From the NCBI GenBank assembly GCA_029940535.1, contig JAPYUM010000008.1, forward strand, positions 1-64,000: a stretch of 64,000 nt of DNA. The letters are read 5' to 3'. This document shows positions 19,489 to 32,745 of the stretch, in pieces. Source of the DNA: Vicinamibacterales bacterium (GTDB lineage Bacteria > Acidobacteriota > Vicinamibacteria > Vicinamibacterales > UBA8438). Every line of letters starts with the position of its first letter. The stretch's first letter is position 1. The notes beneath the pieces were generated by a model, which was given only the letters and a program-made list of their open reading frames with translations, was not told the DNA's origin and made no database searches. Position numbers and translations under genes: made by a program.

Positions 19489-21993
19489 CTAGCCGGCCGC
19501 CTCAGGCGCGGGTTCCGGATCGGAATGCTCCTCCTCGTCGTCACTCGAGACGTCCGCCAGACGCGCGAGCGAAACGACCAGGTCTTGTTCGTCGATCTCG
19601 ATCAGCCGAACACCTTGAGTCGCCCGACCAATCGGCCGGATGTCCTTCGTATCCATGCGAAGGACTTTGCCCTGCTGAGTGATGAGCATCAACTCATCCT
19701 CGTTCTCGACATAGGCGATGCCTGCGACATGGCCATTTCGAGCCGATGTTTGGATGCTAATAATACCGAGTCCCCCTCGGGATTGCACGCGGTATTCATC
19801 CAGTTCGGTCCGTTTGCCATAGCCGTTCTCGGTCACCGTCAACAGGGTTCCGCCAGGCCGTACGACGGCCATCGCGACCACCTCGTCCTGGTCCCGCAGG
19901 TTGATCCCACGCACTCCACGAGCGATCCGTCCCATCGGCCGGACATTCTGCTCCTCGAATCGGATCGCCTTGCCCTGGCGAGTGCCCAGGAATACCTGTC
20001 CCTGCCCATCTGTGATCTCGGCCGCGATCACGGCGTCATCCTCCAACACGCCAGCGGCGATGATGCCGCCCTGGCGCGGATTCCGAAAGGCCCGGAGATC
20101 GGTTTTCTTGATCGTTCCACGTCGGGTGCCCATGACGATATAACGCTCTCCGTCTTCTTCCGGCCATTCACGCACGGCGAGGAGCGCCGCAATTGTTTCT
20201 CCTGACTCCATCGAGACGAGGTTCGCGATCGACTTCCCGCGCCCGCTCGGACCCACGTCCGGTATCGTGTAGACCTTCAGCCAGTAGACGCGCCCGCGGT
20301 CGGAGAAAATGAGGATGTAGGAGTGGGTGGACGCAACAAAGAGATGGGTCAGAAAGTCTTCGGCGCGCGTCCGCATCCCGATCCGCCCTTTGCCGCCCCG
20401 GCGCTGGCTTCGGTACTCGGTGATGGCGGTACGCTTGATGTACCCGGTGTTACTGACGGTGATCGCCATGTCCTCTTCAGCGATCAGGTCCTCGATGCGG
20501 AGCTCGCCGGGGTCGTCCACGATCTCGGTGCGCCGCTCGTCGCCGTACTTCGCCTGCACCGCCCGCAGTTCCGCCACCACGATCCCCATGAGCAATCCCT
20601 CGCTCCCGAGGATCTCGCGCAATCGCTCAACCACGAGCAACAACTCAGCCAGCTCGTCCAGCACCTTCTGGCGCTCGAGTCCTGTAAGCCGCTGCAGCTG
20701 CATGTCGAGAATCGCTTGCGCCTGAACTTGGCTCAGCTCGAAACGCTCCATCAGGCCGGTTCGTGCCTCGGCGGGATTCCGGACGCCACGGATGAGGGTG
20801 ATGACGGCATCGAGGTGATCGAGCGCGATCTTCAGTCCTTCGAGGATGTGCGCGCGCGCCTCCGCCTTGCGGAGCTCGAACTCGGTCCGTCGCCGCACCA
20901 CGTCATGCCGGAACGCGACGAACTGCTCGACCATGTCGAGCAGCGGGAGCACCCGTGGGCGACCGCTGGCGATGGCCAGCATGATCACGCCGAAGGTGGT
21001 TTGTAGGGGTGTCTGTTTGTAGAGGTTGTTCAGCACCACCTCTGGCAACTCGCCACGCTTGAGCTCGATGACGATACGCATGCCATCACGGTCCGATTCG
21101 TCGCGCAGGTCACTGATTCCCTCGAGTGACTTGTCACGGACGAGGTCCGCGATCTTCTCGATCAGACGGACCTTGTTGAGCTGGTAGGGAATCTCATTGA
21201 TGATGATCGCTTGCCGGTCCCCTCGTCCGACCGGTTCAAGCTGCGTTCGTCCGCGGACGGTCAACGAACCCCGACCGGTCTGGTACGCCGAATCGATGCC
21301 GGCGCGCCCCACGATGTATCCACCGGTCGGAAAATCCGGTCCGGTGATGATGGTGCGCAACCCTCGCCGCTTCTCGTCGTCCGTTTCCTCTCGATGTTCG
21401 ATCGTCCAGACCACGCCGTCGATGATCTCGGTCAGGTTGTGCGGCGGAATATTGGTGGCCATGCCGACCGCGATGCCGGACGACCCGTTGACGAGCAGAT
21501 TCGGGTAGGGCGTCGGGAGCACCGAGGGTTCCTCGGTCGTCTCGTCATAGTTCGGGACGAAGTCGACCGTCTCCTTGTCGAGGTCGGCCATCAGGTCGTC
21601 CGACAACGGCTGCAGTTTCGCCTCGGTATAACGCATCGCCGCCGGCGGGTCGCCGTCGACCGACCCAAAGTTCCCCTGACCGTCGACCAGGGGATACCGC
21701 ATGTTGAAACCCTGCGCCATCCGAACGAGCGTGTCGTAGATGGAGGCATCTCCGTGGGGGTGGAAATTCCCCATGACCTCGCCGACGATCTTGGCGCACT
21801 TGCGATATGTGCGATTGGAGGCCAACCCCATCAGGCGCATGCCATAGACGACCCGGCGATGGGCCGGTTTGAGACCGTCCCGCACATCGGGCAGCGCACG
21901 CCCGATGATGACGCTCATGGCATAGTCCATGTAGGAGCGCCGCATCTCGTCTTCGATGTTGACGGGCGTTTTGATATCGGGAGCGTCGGACAT
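19489..21993 (-). CDS. gyrA: DNA gyrase subunit A
   Basis: [53 protein letters not shown]. Confidence 0.98.
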   Translation of the reverse strand: MSDAPDIKTPVNIEDEMRRSYMDYAMSVIIGRALPDVRDGLKPAHRRVVYGMRLMGLASNRTYRKCAKIVGEVMGNFHPHGDASIYDTLVRMAQGFNMRYPLVDGQGNFGSVDGDPPAAMRYTEAKLQPLSDDLMADLDKETVDFVPNYDETTEEPSVLPTPYPNLLVNGSSGIAVGMATNIPPHNLTEIIDGVVWTIEHREETDDEKRRGLRTIITGPDFPTGGYIVGRAGIDSAYQTGRGSLTVRGRTQLEPVGRGDRQAIIINEIPYQLNKVRLIEKIADLVRDKSLEGISDLRDESDRDGMRIVIELKRGELPEVVLNNLYKQTPLQTTFGVIMLAIASGRPRVLPLLDMVEQFVAFRHDVVRRRTEFELRKAEARAHILEGLKIALDHLDAVITLIRGVRNPAEARTGLMERFELSQVQAQAILDMQLQRLTGLERQKVLDELAELLLVVERLREILGSEGLLMGIVVAELRAVQAKYGDERRTEIVDDPGELRIEDLIAEEDMAITVSNTGYIKRTAITEYRSQRRGGKGRIGMRTRAEDFLTHLFVASTHSYILIFSDRGRVYWLKVYTIPDVGPSGRGKSIANLVSMESGETIAALLAVREWPEEDGERYIVMGTRRGTIKKTDLRAFRNPRQGGIIAAGVLEDDAVIAAEITDGQGQVFLGTRQGKAIRFEEQNVRPMGRIARGVRGINLRDQDEVVAMAVVRPGGTLLTVTENGYGKRTELDEYRVQSRGGLGIISIQTSARNGHVAGIAYVENEDELMLITQQGKVLRMDTKDIRPIGRATQGVRLIEIDEQDLVVSLARLADVSSDDEEEHSDPEPAPEAAG

Positions 21994-22128
21994 ATGGATT
22001 ACTCTGACCGGTTCGGTGTGCCCGGAACCGGGGTCTCCAAGCTTCGGGCGGGATCGCTTACACGTAGTTGGCGAATTGGCACCCCTGGTGGCGGCCGGGG
22101 TATCTGTGTGTATGTGCCTATCTAGCGA

Positions 22129-24738
<2,610 letters not shown>

Positions 24739-24777
24739 TTATGGGGCTGTGGTTGGGCGTGCGGGTTAGCCGTACGG

Positions 24778-25935
24778 TTAGATCCGCATCGGCATAATCA
24801 CGTAGGTGTAGTCACAGCCGTTGCTCCCGGCTGGTGAGAGAACCGCCTGACTGAGCTCGTCTTTGAACTCGAGCGCGACACTCTCCGTTTCGGCCACAGC
24901 CATGAAGTCGAGCAGATATTGGGCGTTGAAGCAGATACCCAGCGCCGGTCCGTCATAGTCGACGGTGAGCACCTCTGAGGCTTCGCCGACCTCGGGACTA
25001 CTCGAGGTAATCTCGACCTTCCCACCGTCGATCTGGAATTTAACGGCGCGAGAACGCTCGCTCGACAGGAGCGCCACCCGCTTGATGGCACTGGTCAGCC
25101 GGTCTCGCTCGAACTCGATGCGTTTGTCATTGCCTTTGGGAATAACCCGCTCGTATGCGGGAAACTGCGCGTCGATCATTCGGGAGATCAACTGCCGGCC
25201 ACCGAGATCGAAAAATAAGTGGTTCTCGCCCCGCTCGTATTTCACCGTCTCGACATCGTCACCCAGTAAACGCGCCAATTCCCAGAGTGTCTTCTTCGGC
25301 AGAATCACACGCGTGGCGTCGGCGTCCCCGTGCGCCTCAGCCACCGGTTCAGACCCGGTGGCCTCGACCTCATTCTTGTCGCGCGGGGAGGAGACGAGCG
25401 CAAGTCGATGTCCGTCGGTAGCGACCAGGCTCATGGCCCGATCGGTGAACAAAAACAGGGCGCCATTCAGGAAATACCGGGTGTCCTCACCAGTGATGGC
25501 AAACTGGGTCTTACTGACCATCTCGCGCAGGATGTCGCCCGGGAGCGTCTCGGTGCCTTCACCGGTGGCAACCGGCAACGCTGGAAAGTCGTCTCGCTGC
25601 AGTGTTTGCATCCGAGAGTTGAATCGCTCGGCCGTGACATTAACCGCGCCCGCCGCCGATTGGGTAATCCGCACTTCCGTGTCGGGGAGGGCGCGAACTA
25701 TTTCATAGAGTTTCTTGGCTGGTAGGGTGAGAGCTCCACCCTTGGTGATCGTGGCGGCGCATCGGCTCCGGAGTCCGACCTCAAGATCAGTGGCGGCCAA
25801 GCGAACCGCATGTGCGCCATCGTCGGCTTCTACCAGTACGTTCGCGAGAATCGGAATGGTGTTCTTGCGTTCGACGATGCCTTGAAAGAACTGGAGCTCT
25901 CGAAGAAGTTCAGTTTTACGAACGGTGAGTTCCAT
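24778..25935 (-). CDS. dnaN: DNA polymerase III beta sliding clamp
   Basis: MELTVRKTELLRELQFFQGIVERKNTIPILANVLVEA...; C-terminal YTYVIMPMRI. Confidence 0.97.
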   Translation of the reverse strand: MELTVRKTELLRELQFFQGIVERKNTIPILANVLVEADDGAHAVRLAATDLEVGLRSRCAATITKGGALTLPAKKLYEIVRALPDTEVRITQSAAGAVNVTAERFNSRMQTLQRDDFPALPVATGEGTETLPGDILREMVSKTQFAITGEDTRYFLNGALFLFTDRAMSLVATDGHRLALVSSPRDKNEVEATGSEPVAEAHGDADATRVILPKKTLWELARLLGDDVETVKYERGENHLFFDLGGRQLISRMIDAQFPAYERVIPKGNDKRIEFERDRLTSAIKRVALLSSERSRAVKFQIDGGKVEITSSSPEVGEASEVLTVDYDGPALGICFNAQYLLDFMAVAETESVALEFKDELSQAVLSPAGSNGCDYTYVIMPMRI

Positions 25936-26249
25936 CTGGGCGGGGCCCTCGGATTTACGGTGTCGTTGAAGTGTTTATACCAAAATGAGAGAGACTCATA
26001 ATTATATCAAGGATCTATAGTCTTGTTGAAAACGGTTTATCTACATTTAAGTTGTTTCGTGTCAATTATTTAGCCTGTTGGGATCTAGTGGATGAATGAC
26101 GGTCTGATCGCGCGATTGAGCCAGACGGGGCAAGAGGGGGTGCGGATGCACATCTTGTGCACATATCCAGAGTGTGGATCCTGTGGAAATCGGCCGATTT
26201 TGACGCAGACACCGATGCGGTTTGGGTCGTGTTTTCTGGAAGATCCGGG

Positions 26250-27704
26250 TCAACTGAACGCCTGCAAGAAGTTATCGATGATCGTGTTGAACGCGGCATC
26301 GTTCTTTCGCTTGGTTTCGATTTTTCGGATGGAGTGAATGACGGTCGAGTGGTGCTTGCCGCCAAAGCTCTTCCCGATCTGTGGGAGCGAGGAGTTGGTG
26401 AGCTTCTTACAGAGAAACATGGAAATCTGTCTCGGAAGCGCTACCGACCGGGAGTTATTGCGCGACTTCAGGTCACTGATCTTGAGTGAGTAGAAGTTGG
26501 CGACATGTTTTTGGATGGTCTCGATGGTGACTCGGGCGTCATCGCGTTCGAGAATATCTCGGAGGACGTCCTGTGCGAGGGCGAGTGAGATCTGAGTCCC
26601 CGTTAGCGACGCATAGGCGATCAGCCGAATCAGAGATCCCTCCAACTCCCGGATGTTCGATTTGATTTTGCCGGCGATGTAAAGCGCCACACTGTCGGGG
26701 AGCGGGACGGTCTCGGCTTCCGCCTTTTTCTTCAGAATCGCCACTTTTGTTTCGAGATCCGGGGGGTGAATGTCGGCGATCAGGCCCCATTCGAAGCGGG
26801 AGCGGAGACGTTCTTCGAGCGAGGGAATCTCGTGGGGTGGACAATCGCTGCTGATAACGATCTGTTTTTGAGCGTCATAGAGGGAATTAAAAGTGTGAAA
26901 AAACTCGGTTTGCGTGCCTTCCTTCCCGGAGAGGAACTGGACATCGTCGACGAGCAGGATGTCGGTGCTGCGATATTGCTCGCGGAAATCGAGGATCCGG
27001 TCATATCGAACCGCGTTGATCATCTCGTTCATGAATCGTTCCGACGAGATGTAGGTCAAACCGAGGTGGGGAGAATGGGTTTCGAGATATTGACCAATTG
27101 CGTGCATTAGGTGGGTTTTGCCGAGTCCTACGCCGCCGTAGATGAACAATGGGTTGTAGGAGCGAGAGGGGGCTTCGGCCACCGCGCGGGCCGCGGCGTG
27201 AGCGAATTGATTCGACGGACCGACGACGAACTTCGAAAAGGTATAGCGCTGATTGAGTCTCGCGATGGAACGGGACCGGCCGAGGGTCGGGGCCGCGATG
27301 TCAGGTGTGGGCAGACTGGGAGCCGCGGCCGGAGCGCTGTCGGTGACAAATGCGATCTGCGTACCCTGTCGCTTCAGTTCGTCGAGCGATTCGCTGATAA
27401 CTCCAGCGTAGTGCTTCGTCAGCCAGTCGCGAAAGAGGTCATTTGGCACCCGGACGGTGACGGTATCTCCCGCGTCATCGACAAATGCGGTGGGTTTGAA
27501 CCAGGTATAGAAACTGTGGCGGTTTACCTTGGTCTCGACTCGCGCGAGGATCTGCGCCCAGATATTTTCGGCGCGGCTTCCTGGATCGAGGGTCACAATG
27601 ACGAACGCCTGGCGAAACACCGCTTGGTTGAGGCGTCCGGGGGGTGATCCACAGAAGTTCGGGATGGTGAGTCCAGTGAGATCAAGACGTGAAAAACCAT
27701 GCAA
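26250..27704 (-). CDS. dnaA: Chromosomal replication initiator DnaA (actual start may be GTG 27596)
   Basis: YTFSKFVVGPSNQFAHAAARAVAE, PLFIYGGVGLGKTHLMHAIGQ, LLVDDVQFLSGKEGTQTEFFHTFN, GGKHHSTVIHSIRKIE. Confidence 0.97.
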   Translation of the reverse strand: MHGFSRLDLTGLTIPNFCGSPPGRLNQAVFRQAFVIVTLDPGSRAENIWAQILARVETKVNRHSFYTWFKPTAFVDDAGDTVTVRVPNDLFRDWLTKHYAGVISESLDELKRQGTQIAFVTDSAPAAAPSLPTPDIAAPTLGRSRSIARLNQRYTFSKFVVGPSNQFAHAAARAVAEAPSRSYNPLFIYGGVGLGKTHLMHAIGQYLETHSPHLGLTYISSERFMNEMINAVRYDRILDFREQYRSTDILLVDDVQFLSGKEGTQTEFFHTFNSLYDAQKQIVISSDCPPHEIPSLEERLRSRFEWGLIADIHPPDLETKVAILKKKAEAETVPLPDSVALYIAGKIKSNIRELEGSLIRLIAYASLTGTQISLALAQDVLRDILERDDARVTIETIQKHVANFYSLKISDLKSRNNSRSVALPRQISMFLCKKLTNSSLPQIGKSFGGKHHSTVIHSIRKIETKRKNDAAFNTIIDNFLQAFS

Positions 27705-27786
27705 CGGCGTGTAAATAGGTAATTTACAACGTCTTTTTTTCGTTCCTGCGGAGACACCGGCATGACGCGATCACAGAAGTTGTCAA

Positions 27787-27818
27787 ATTTCCACATTTTT
27801 TTCCACAACTGTGGAAAA
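27787..27818. promoter_or_regulatory. Cluster of DnaA-box-like 9-mers in the dnaA-rpmH intergenic region
   Basis: ATTTCCACA (27787-27795), TTTTCCACA (27799-27807, fits TTWTNCACA) and inverted TGTGGAAAA (27810-27818). Confidence 0.6.
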
Positions 27819-28036
27819 CTTTAGAGGGGAGGCCGTCGGTGACGGCTGCAAGGTGGGGACTTTAGCACAGCGAAGCGCCGCGTCGCAACGCGGGCTGCCG
27901 GTAGCCGACGCCGGGAATCAGTCCGGAAGGCTGCGGAGGTTTCTTGGCCATGTGCGTGAGCGGGCCGTTGACACGGCTGAATGGCTGTCGTTATGATAAG
28001 CAGTTCTCACTGTTTTTGAGGAGTTGGTAAAAAGAG

Positions 28037-28177
28037 ATGAAGCGGACCTTCCAGCCGAACAACAGACATCGTAAGAAGACGCACGGATTCCGCGTGCGCA
28101 TGAGTACCCCAGCGGGTCGGCGTGTGCTTAGTCGTCGACGGGCCAAGGGGCGTCACCGCTTGACTGTCTCCGGTTAG
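28037..28177 (+). CDS. rpmH: 50S ribosomal protein L34 (absent from supplied ORF track)
   Basis: Manual translation: [46 protein letters not shown], 46 aa. Confidence 0.98.
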   Translation: MKRTFQPNNRHRKKTHGFRVRMSTPAGRRVLSRRRAKGRHRLTVSG

Positions 28178-28208
28178 GACCGGGGACCCCGGACGTGGAG
28201 CAGTTGGC

Positions 28209-28580
28209 GTGGGTCAGGTAAACACGCTTCGGACGCTGCCACGTCGGGAACGCATCAGGCGGCGGCCCGATTTCTTACGGGTTCAGCGGAGTGGCGCGCG
28301 GGTCGGGGGCCGATACATGACGCTGGTGGCCCTGCCGAACGGTCTGGAGGACAGTCGCTTGGGTATTGTCGCGCCCCGTCGCCTGGGTGGTGCCGTCTGG
28401 CGAAACCGATCGAAGCGTCGGGTGCGTGAACTCTTCCGACACCACAAGCCGGCGGCTGGTCTGGACCTGGTTGTCCTGCCGCGGCGCGATTTTCTGGATG
28501 TTCCATTTGCCGCCCTGGTGGACGACTACCGTCGAACGCTCCGTCGTCAGTTCCGAAACCACTCGACATCGCGAGGGTGA
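28209..28580 (+). CDS. rnpA: Ribonuclease P protein component
   Basis: LPRRERIRRRPDFLRVQRSGARVGGRYMTLVALPNG...RLGIVAPRRLGGAVWRNRSKRRVRELFR; position between rpmH and yidD. Confidence 0.93.
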   Translation: MGQVNTLRTLPRRERIRRRPDFLRVQRSGARVGGRYMTLVALPNGLEDSRLGIVAPRRLGGAVWRNRSKRRVRELFRHHKPAAGLDLVVLPRRDFLDVPFAALVDDYRRTLRRQFRNHSTSRG

Positions 28581-28581
28581 T

Positions 28582-28857
28582 ATGGCCGCGTCGCCGCGGT
28601 TTGGCCGCGAGCTGGACGGGCCGCTGGTTCACCTCTGGGTGATGGGTGTTCGTGCGTATCGTCGGCTGCTTGGTCCGTTCTTTAGTGGATCATGTCGTTT
28701 CGAACCCAGCTGCTCGCACTACTCCGAGGAAGCCGTGCGGCGTCATGGATGCGTCCCTGGTGTCTGGCTCACCGCGCGACGATTGGGCCGCTGCCATCCG
28801 TTCAACCCCGGAGGGTACGACCCGGTCCCTGGAGTGTCCCGTCGGCGCGCTGAGTAG
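28582..28857 (+). CDS. yidD: Membrane protein insertion efficiency factor YidD
   Basis: AYRRLLGPFFSGSCRFEPSCSHYSEEAVRRHG...RCHPFNPGGYDPVP; start ATG 28582. Confidence 0.95.
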   Translation: MAASPRFGRELDGPLVHLWVMGVRAYRRLLGPFFSGSCRFEPSCSHYSEEAVRRHGCVPGVWLTARRLGRCHPFNPGGYDPVPGVSRRRAE

Positions 28858-28877
28858 CGCGAGGCCCCTGATCTGTT

Positions 28878-30791
28878 ATGGAACGTCGAGTACTACTGGC
28901 AGTGTTTCTCTCCTTCCTGGTGTTGGTGATTTACCAACGCCTGGTCGAGCCCCCGCCGCTACCGGTAGACCAGACGGTGGCCACCGCGGCGGATCCCGTC
29001 GGGCCGCGGCCAGACGGGGCTGCGGTCGGGTCTGGCGGCGCCGCGCCGACCGTTGGTGCCCAGGCGCCGGCGGCAGAGGCTAGACCCGCCCCGGTGGAGA
29101 CGGTAGCCAGCGAGACGTTCGAACCGACCGTGTTTGATAGCGCGGACCGAGATATCGTCGTCGAGAGTAACTTCGTGCGAGCGGTATTTGCCAACCGCGG
29201 GGCGGAGCTCATCAGCTGGCAGCTCAAGCGATATGGAGATGATTCCGGGGGGCAGGTTGAGCTCATACCGCCCGATGTCGCGCCCGATCAGGCATGGCCG
29301 TTTACGTTGGTCGTGCCGGGCGACCCGGAGCTGACCGCCCGCCTTGATCGCGCGGTGTTTCGTCCCTCTGTCGACCAGCTGCGGCTGGCGGAGGAGTCAG
29401 GCACACTCGTCTTCCAGTACGAAGACAGTTCGGGGTTGCGGGCGCGCAAGTCGTTCTCGTTCCAGGCGAGGCCAGCGCAACCCTACGTCGTCGGCTTCAG
29501 CGCCTCGGTGACGACGGCCAGTGGTGGGTCGGTTCCGCTGACGATGCGCTGGGGTCCGGCCTTGGGCGGGGTACGAGAAGCGACCTCGCGGATGGTGTTT
29601 CAGCAGTTGCCGGCCGCGGTCCTGTATGGACGTGCCTTTGAGGACGGACTACTCGAGGACGTCGATGTATATCGGGCACAGCCCGGCGATGTGGCCGAGC
29701 GCGGAGCGTACGAGGGCCAGTTCACCTTCGCCGGCGTCGACAACCATTATTTCGCCGCCGTCGCGCTCCCCGGCCCGGGTGAGACCCGAGTCGACTATCG
29801 CCCCGTCTCGACCGTGAACAGCGAGCACGATCTGGTCGCGTTTGATCTGAGCGTCGACGCCGGCGTGGCGGAGATACCAGTGTTCATCGGTCCCAAGGAC
29901 TTCGACATCTTGGGGATGGTGCATCCGGACCTGGTGCGGGTCATCGATTTTGGCTGGCTGTCGATGCTGGTGGTGCCGCTGCATCGGACGTTGAAATGGA
30001 TCTATGGCTTCCTCGGCAACTACGGCTGGTCGATCATTCTGCTTACGGTGCTGATCAACATCGTGATCTTCCCTCTGCGGCACAAGAGTGTCGTGTCGAT
30101 GCGGAAGATGCAGGAACTACAGCCGGAAATGAAGGCGATTCAGGCGCGGTACGCTGACCTGAAGGCGACCGACCCGGGCAAGCAGAAGATGAACCAGGAG
30201 GTTATGGAACTGTATCGGAAGCATGGCGCCAATCCCGCCAGTGGCTGTCTGCCGATGCTGCTCACCATGCCGATCTTGTTCGCGTTTTACCGGTTGCTCT
30301 CGATGGCGGTCGAGATTCGCGGCGCCCCGTTCATGTTCTGGATCACCGACCTGTCGATGCACGATCCGTTCTACGTCACACCGGTCGTGATGGGCGCGTC
30401 GATGGTCGTACAGCAACGGCTGCAGCCGTCGGCCGCCGATCCGACTCAGCAGAAGATCATGATGCTGATGCCGGTCATGTTCACGTTCATGTTCCTGTGG
30501 GCGCCGGGCGGCCTCGTGATTTACTGGCTGACCAGCAACGTGATCGGGATCGGCCAGACGGTGATCACGAATCGGATCGCGGGTCCGGCCCGGTCGCGTC
30601 AGGTGCGACCTCCGGCCGAGCGTCAGGTCAAGAAGGCGGTCGCCGCGAAGACCATTGATGTGAAGCCGGTCGCGTCGACAAGCGATGGCCCGGAGCCTGC
30701 GTCGGGACGCGCCCGGCCGGGCGGCAGGCGGGGCCGTCAAGGCAAAGGTGGCCGCCGGTCGCGTGGCAAGGGAGCGGGGGGGGAAGCGTGA
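28878..30791 (+). CDS. yidC: Membrane protein insertase YidC
   Basis: MERRVLLAVFLSFLVLVIYQRL...; WSIILLTVLINIVIFPLRHKSVVSMRKMQELQPEMKAIQARY; basic tail. Confidence 0.97.
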   Translation: MERRVLLAVFLSFLVLVIYQRLVEPPPLPVDQTVATAADPVGPRPDGAAVGSGGAAPTVGAQAPAAEARPAPVETVASETFEPTVFDSADRDIVVESNFVRAVFANRGAELISWQLKRYGDDSGGQVELIPPDVAPDQAWPFTLVVPGDPELTARLDRAVFRPSVDQLRLAEESGTLVFQYEDSSGLRARKSFSFQARPAQPYVVGFSASVTTASGGSVPLTMRWGPALGGVREATSRMVFQQLPAAVLYGRAFEDGLLEDVDVYRAQPGDVAERGAYEGQFTFAGVDNHYFAAVALPGPGETRVDYRPVSTVNSEHDLVAFDLSVDAGVAEIPVFIGPKDFDILGMVHPDLVRVIDFGWLSMLVVPLHRTLKWIYGFLGNYGWSIILLTVLINIVIFPLRHKSVVSMRKMQELQPEMKAIQARYADLKATDPGKQKMNQEVMELYRKHGANPASGCLPMLLTMPILFAFYRLLSMAVEIRGAPFMFWITDLSMHDPFYVTPVVMGASMVVQQRLQPSAADPTQQKIMMLMPVMFTFMFLWAPGGLVIYWLTSNVIGIGQTVITNRIAGPARSRQVRPPAERQVKKAVAAKTIDVKPVASTSDGPEPASGRARPGGRRGRQGKGGRRSRGKGAGGEA

Positions 30792-31243
30792 CAGGCGATG
30801 TACAAAGCAGAATGGTCGGGTTCGTCGAGGCCGTGGCCGGGGCCATGGGGGTGTCTGTGTCGGTGGCGTGCGTCCCCATCGACGATGGGACTCGAATCAC
30901 CATTGACGACGAGGCCGGCGAACTGTTCTTGCGGCGCCAAGCGGGCGGTCTGGACGCCCTCCAACATCTGGTAAACGCGGTGTTTCGGGCCGAACATCCG
31001 GACGGTCACATCGTCGTGGACTGTCTGGACTACCGGAAGAGCAAAGACGAGGAACTGCGCCAGACCGCCGTCTTGCTTGCCGAGCGGGCCCGGACGACCG
31101 GAGAGACCCAGGAGGTCGGACCGCTCAATCCGTACGCCAGACGGATCGTCCATATGACCGTGGCCGCGGATCCCGGCGTGTCGTCGGAGAGTGTCGGCGA
31201 CGCCTTCCTCAAGACTGTCCTCATCTCAGCCGTCGACGCCTGA
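30788..31243 (+). CDS. Jag/KhpB-type KH-R3H RNA-binding protein
   Basis: GGLDALQHLVNAVFRAEHPDGHIVVDCLDYRKSKDEELRQTAVLLAERARTTGETQEVGPLNPYARRIVHMTVAADPGVSSESVGD; syntenic after yidC. Confidence 0.88.
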   Translation: MTGDVQSRMVGFVEAVAGAMGVSVSVACVPIDDGTRITIDDEAGELFLRRQAGGLDALQHLVNAVFRAEHPDGHIVVDCLDYRKSKDEELRQTAVLLAERARTTGETQEVGPLNPYARRIVHMTVAADPGVSSESVGDAFLKTVLISAVDA

Positions 31244-31307
31244 GCGGGGGCGCGGCGGCGTCTACCCGGCAGCGTCGTATGGATAACGCTGACCCCCTGG
31301 GTTTCTG

Positions 31308-32684
31308 ATGTTCGCGCCCGATGACACGATCGTGGCCGTCGCCACCCCATCGGGGCGGGGCGGCCTGGGGGTGGTGCGTCTCAGTGGACCGCACGCAACC
31401 TCGCTGGCGAAGGATCTACTCGACCACAGCGCGCCGCTCCTGGCGCGGCATGCCACCGTGTCGCGAATCGTCGACACGGGGGGACCGAGTGTTGAGGCGG
31501 TGGATCGGGTCGTGGCCACCTTCTTCCCTCGCCCGGGTTCGTACACCGGCGATGATGTGGTCGAGATCAGTGCGCACGGGAGCCCGGTGTTGCTGGAGCG
31601 CATCGTGGCGCTGGCGTGCGCGCGCGGGGCGAGGCTGGCTGAGCCTGGCGAATTTACGCTACGGGCGTATCTGAATGGCCGGTTGGATCTCGTCCAGGCG
31701 GAGGCGGTGGCCGACCTGGTGGATGCGGTCACCCCGCTGCAGGCGCGTATCGCTTTTGACCAGTTGGAAGGCACGGTGACCCAGGCGATCGGGGCGCTCG
31801 ATACGGAGCTGTTCGACCTCGTCGCCAGGCTGGAGGCGTCTCTGGATTTTCCCGACGAGGGGTACCACTTCGTCGAGCCGGGTATGGTGGCGCAGGGAAT
31901 CGCGTCGATCCGGGAGGGGGTGGCGGCGTTGCTGGCGGGCGCGTCGCGGGGCCGACTGATTCGCGAGGGCTGCCAGGTAGTGATTCTTGGCAAGCCGAAC
32001 GTGGGTAAGTCGAGTGTTTTCAACGCCTTGGTTGGGTCGTCGCGAGCCATTGTGACACCCGTGGCCGGCACCACCCGTGACCTGGTCAGTGATGTCGTTG
32101 ACCTCGAGGGGTTGGCCGTGAGATTGGTCGACTCGGCCGGGATCAGAGCTACCAGCGACGCGGTTGAGGCGGAAGGGGTCGACAGAGCGCGGCAGGCAGT
32201 GTCGGTTGCCTCCGCGGTGGTCGTCGTCTTGGATCGGTCGGCGCCGTGGGAAGTAGAGGACCAGCAGGTGTTGCAAGAGACGGCGAATAGTCGGCGGGTG
32301 GTGGCGATGAATAAGATGGACGAGCCGGCGCGGTGGTCGCGCGAGGTGTTGGCGCTCGGGCGTGACGTGGCGGTGGTCGCGGTCTCGGCTATGACGGGGG
32401 AGGGCCTGGAGGCGTTGCGGGGGCGCCTGCGAACGGTGTTGGTGGGTGGTGGCGAGGTGTATCGAGACACCCCGACGGTCGCGAACCAGCGGCACATTGG
32501 GCTGCTGGAGAGGGCGGGAGCGTCGCTGGGGGACGCGGAACGAGCAGCGCGGGGTGGCGCGACGGAGGAATTCGTGCTGGCGGACCTGCAGCTGGCTCGA
32601 ACGGCGCTGGAGGAGTTGACGGGCAAGCGGACGCCAGATGAGGTCGTGAACCACATTTTTGAGCGCTTTTGTATCGGAAAGTAG
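31308..32684 (+). CDS. mnmE: tRNA uridine-5-carboxymethylaminomethyl(34) synthesis GTPase MnmE
   Basis: MFAPDDTIVAVATPSGRGGLGVVRLSGPHA; GKPNVGKSSVFNALVG; C-terminal FERFCIGK. Confidence 0.97.
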   Translation: MFAPDDTIVAVATPSGRGGLGVVRLSGPHATSLAKDLLDHSAPLLARHATVSRIVDTGGPSVEAVDRVVATFFPRPGSYTGDDVVEISAHGSPVLLERIVALACARGARLAEPGEFTLRAYLNGRLDLVQAEAVADLVDAVTPLQARIAFDQLEGTVTQAIGALDTELFDLVARLEASLDFPDEGYHFVEPGMVAQGIASIREGVAALLAGASRGRLIREGCQVVILGKPNVGKSSVFNALVGSSRAIVTPVAGTTRDLVSDVVDLEGLAVRLVDSAGIRATSDAVEAEGVDRARQAVSVASAVVVVLDRSAPWEVEDQQVLQETANSRRVVAMNKMDEPARWSREVLALGRDVAVVAVSAMTGEGLEALRGRLRTVLVGGGEVYRDTPTVANQRHIGLLERAGASLGDAERAARGGATEEFVLADLQLARTALEELTGKRTPDEVVNHIFERFCIGK

Positions 32685-32745
32685 GGTGAACCGGCAGCGA
32701 TGGCCGCGGGCGGCTCGGGCCGGAGCCCGGTCTACGCCGTAAACC

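Noticed and set aside
27905-27945. SRP RNA-like motif (AATCAGTCCGGAAGGCTGCGG) upstream of rpmH
   Set aside because: Resembles the conserved GGUCAGGUCCGGAAGGAAGCAGCC only in part; the asymmetric-loop half (GAAGCAGCC) is missing and I could not build the flanking helix.
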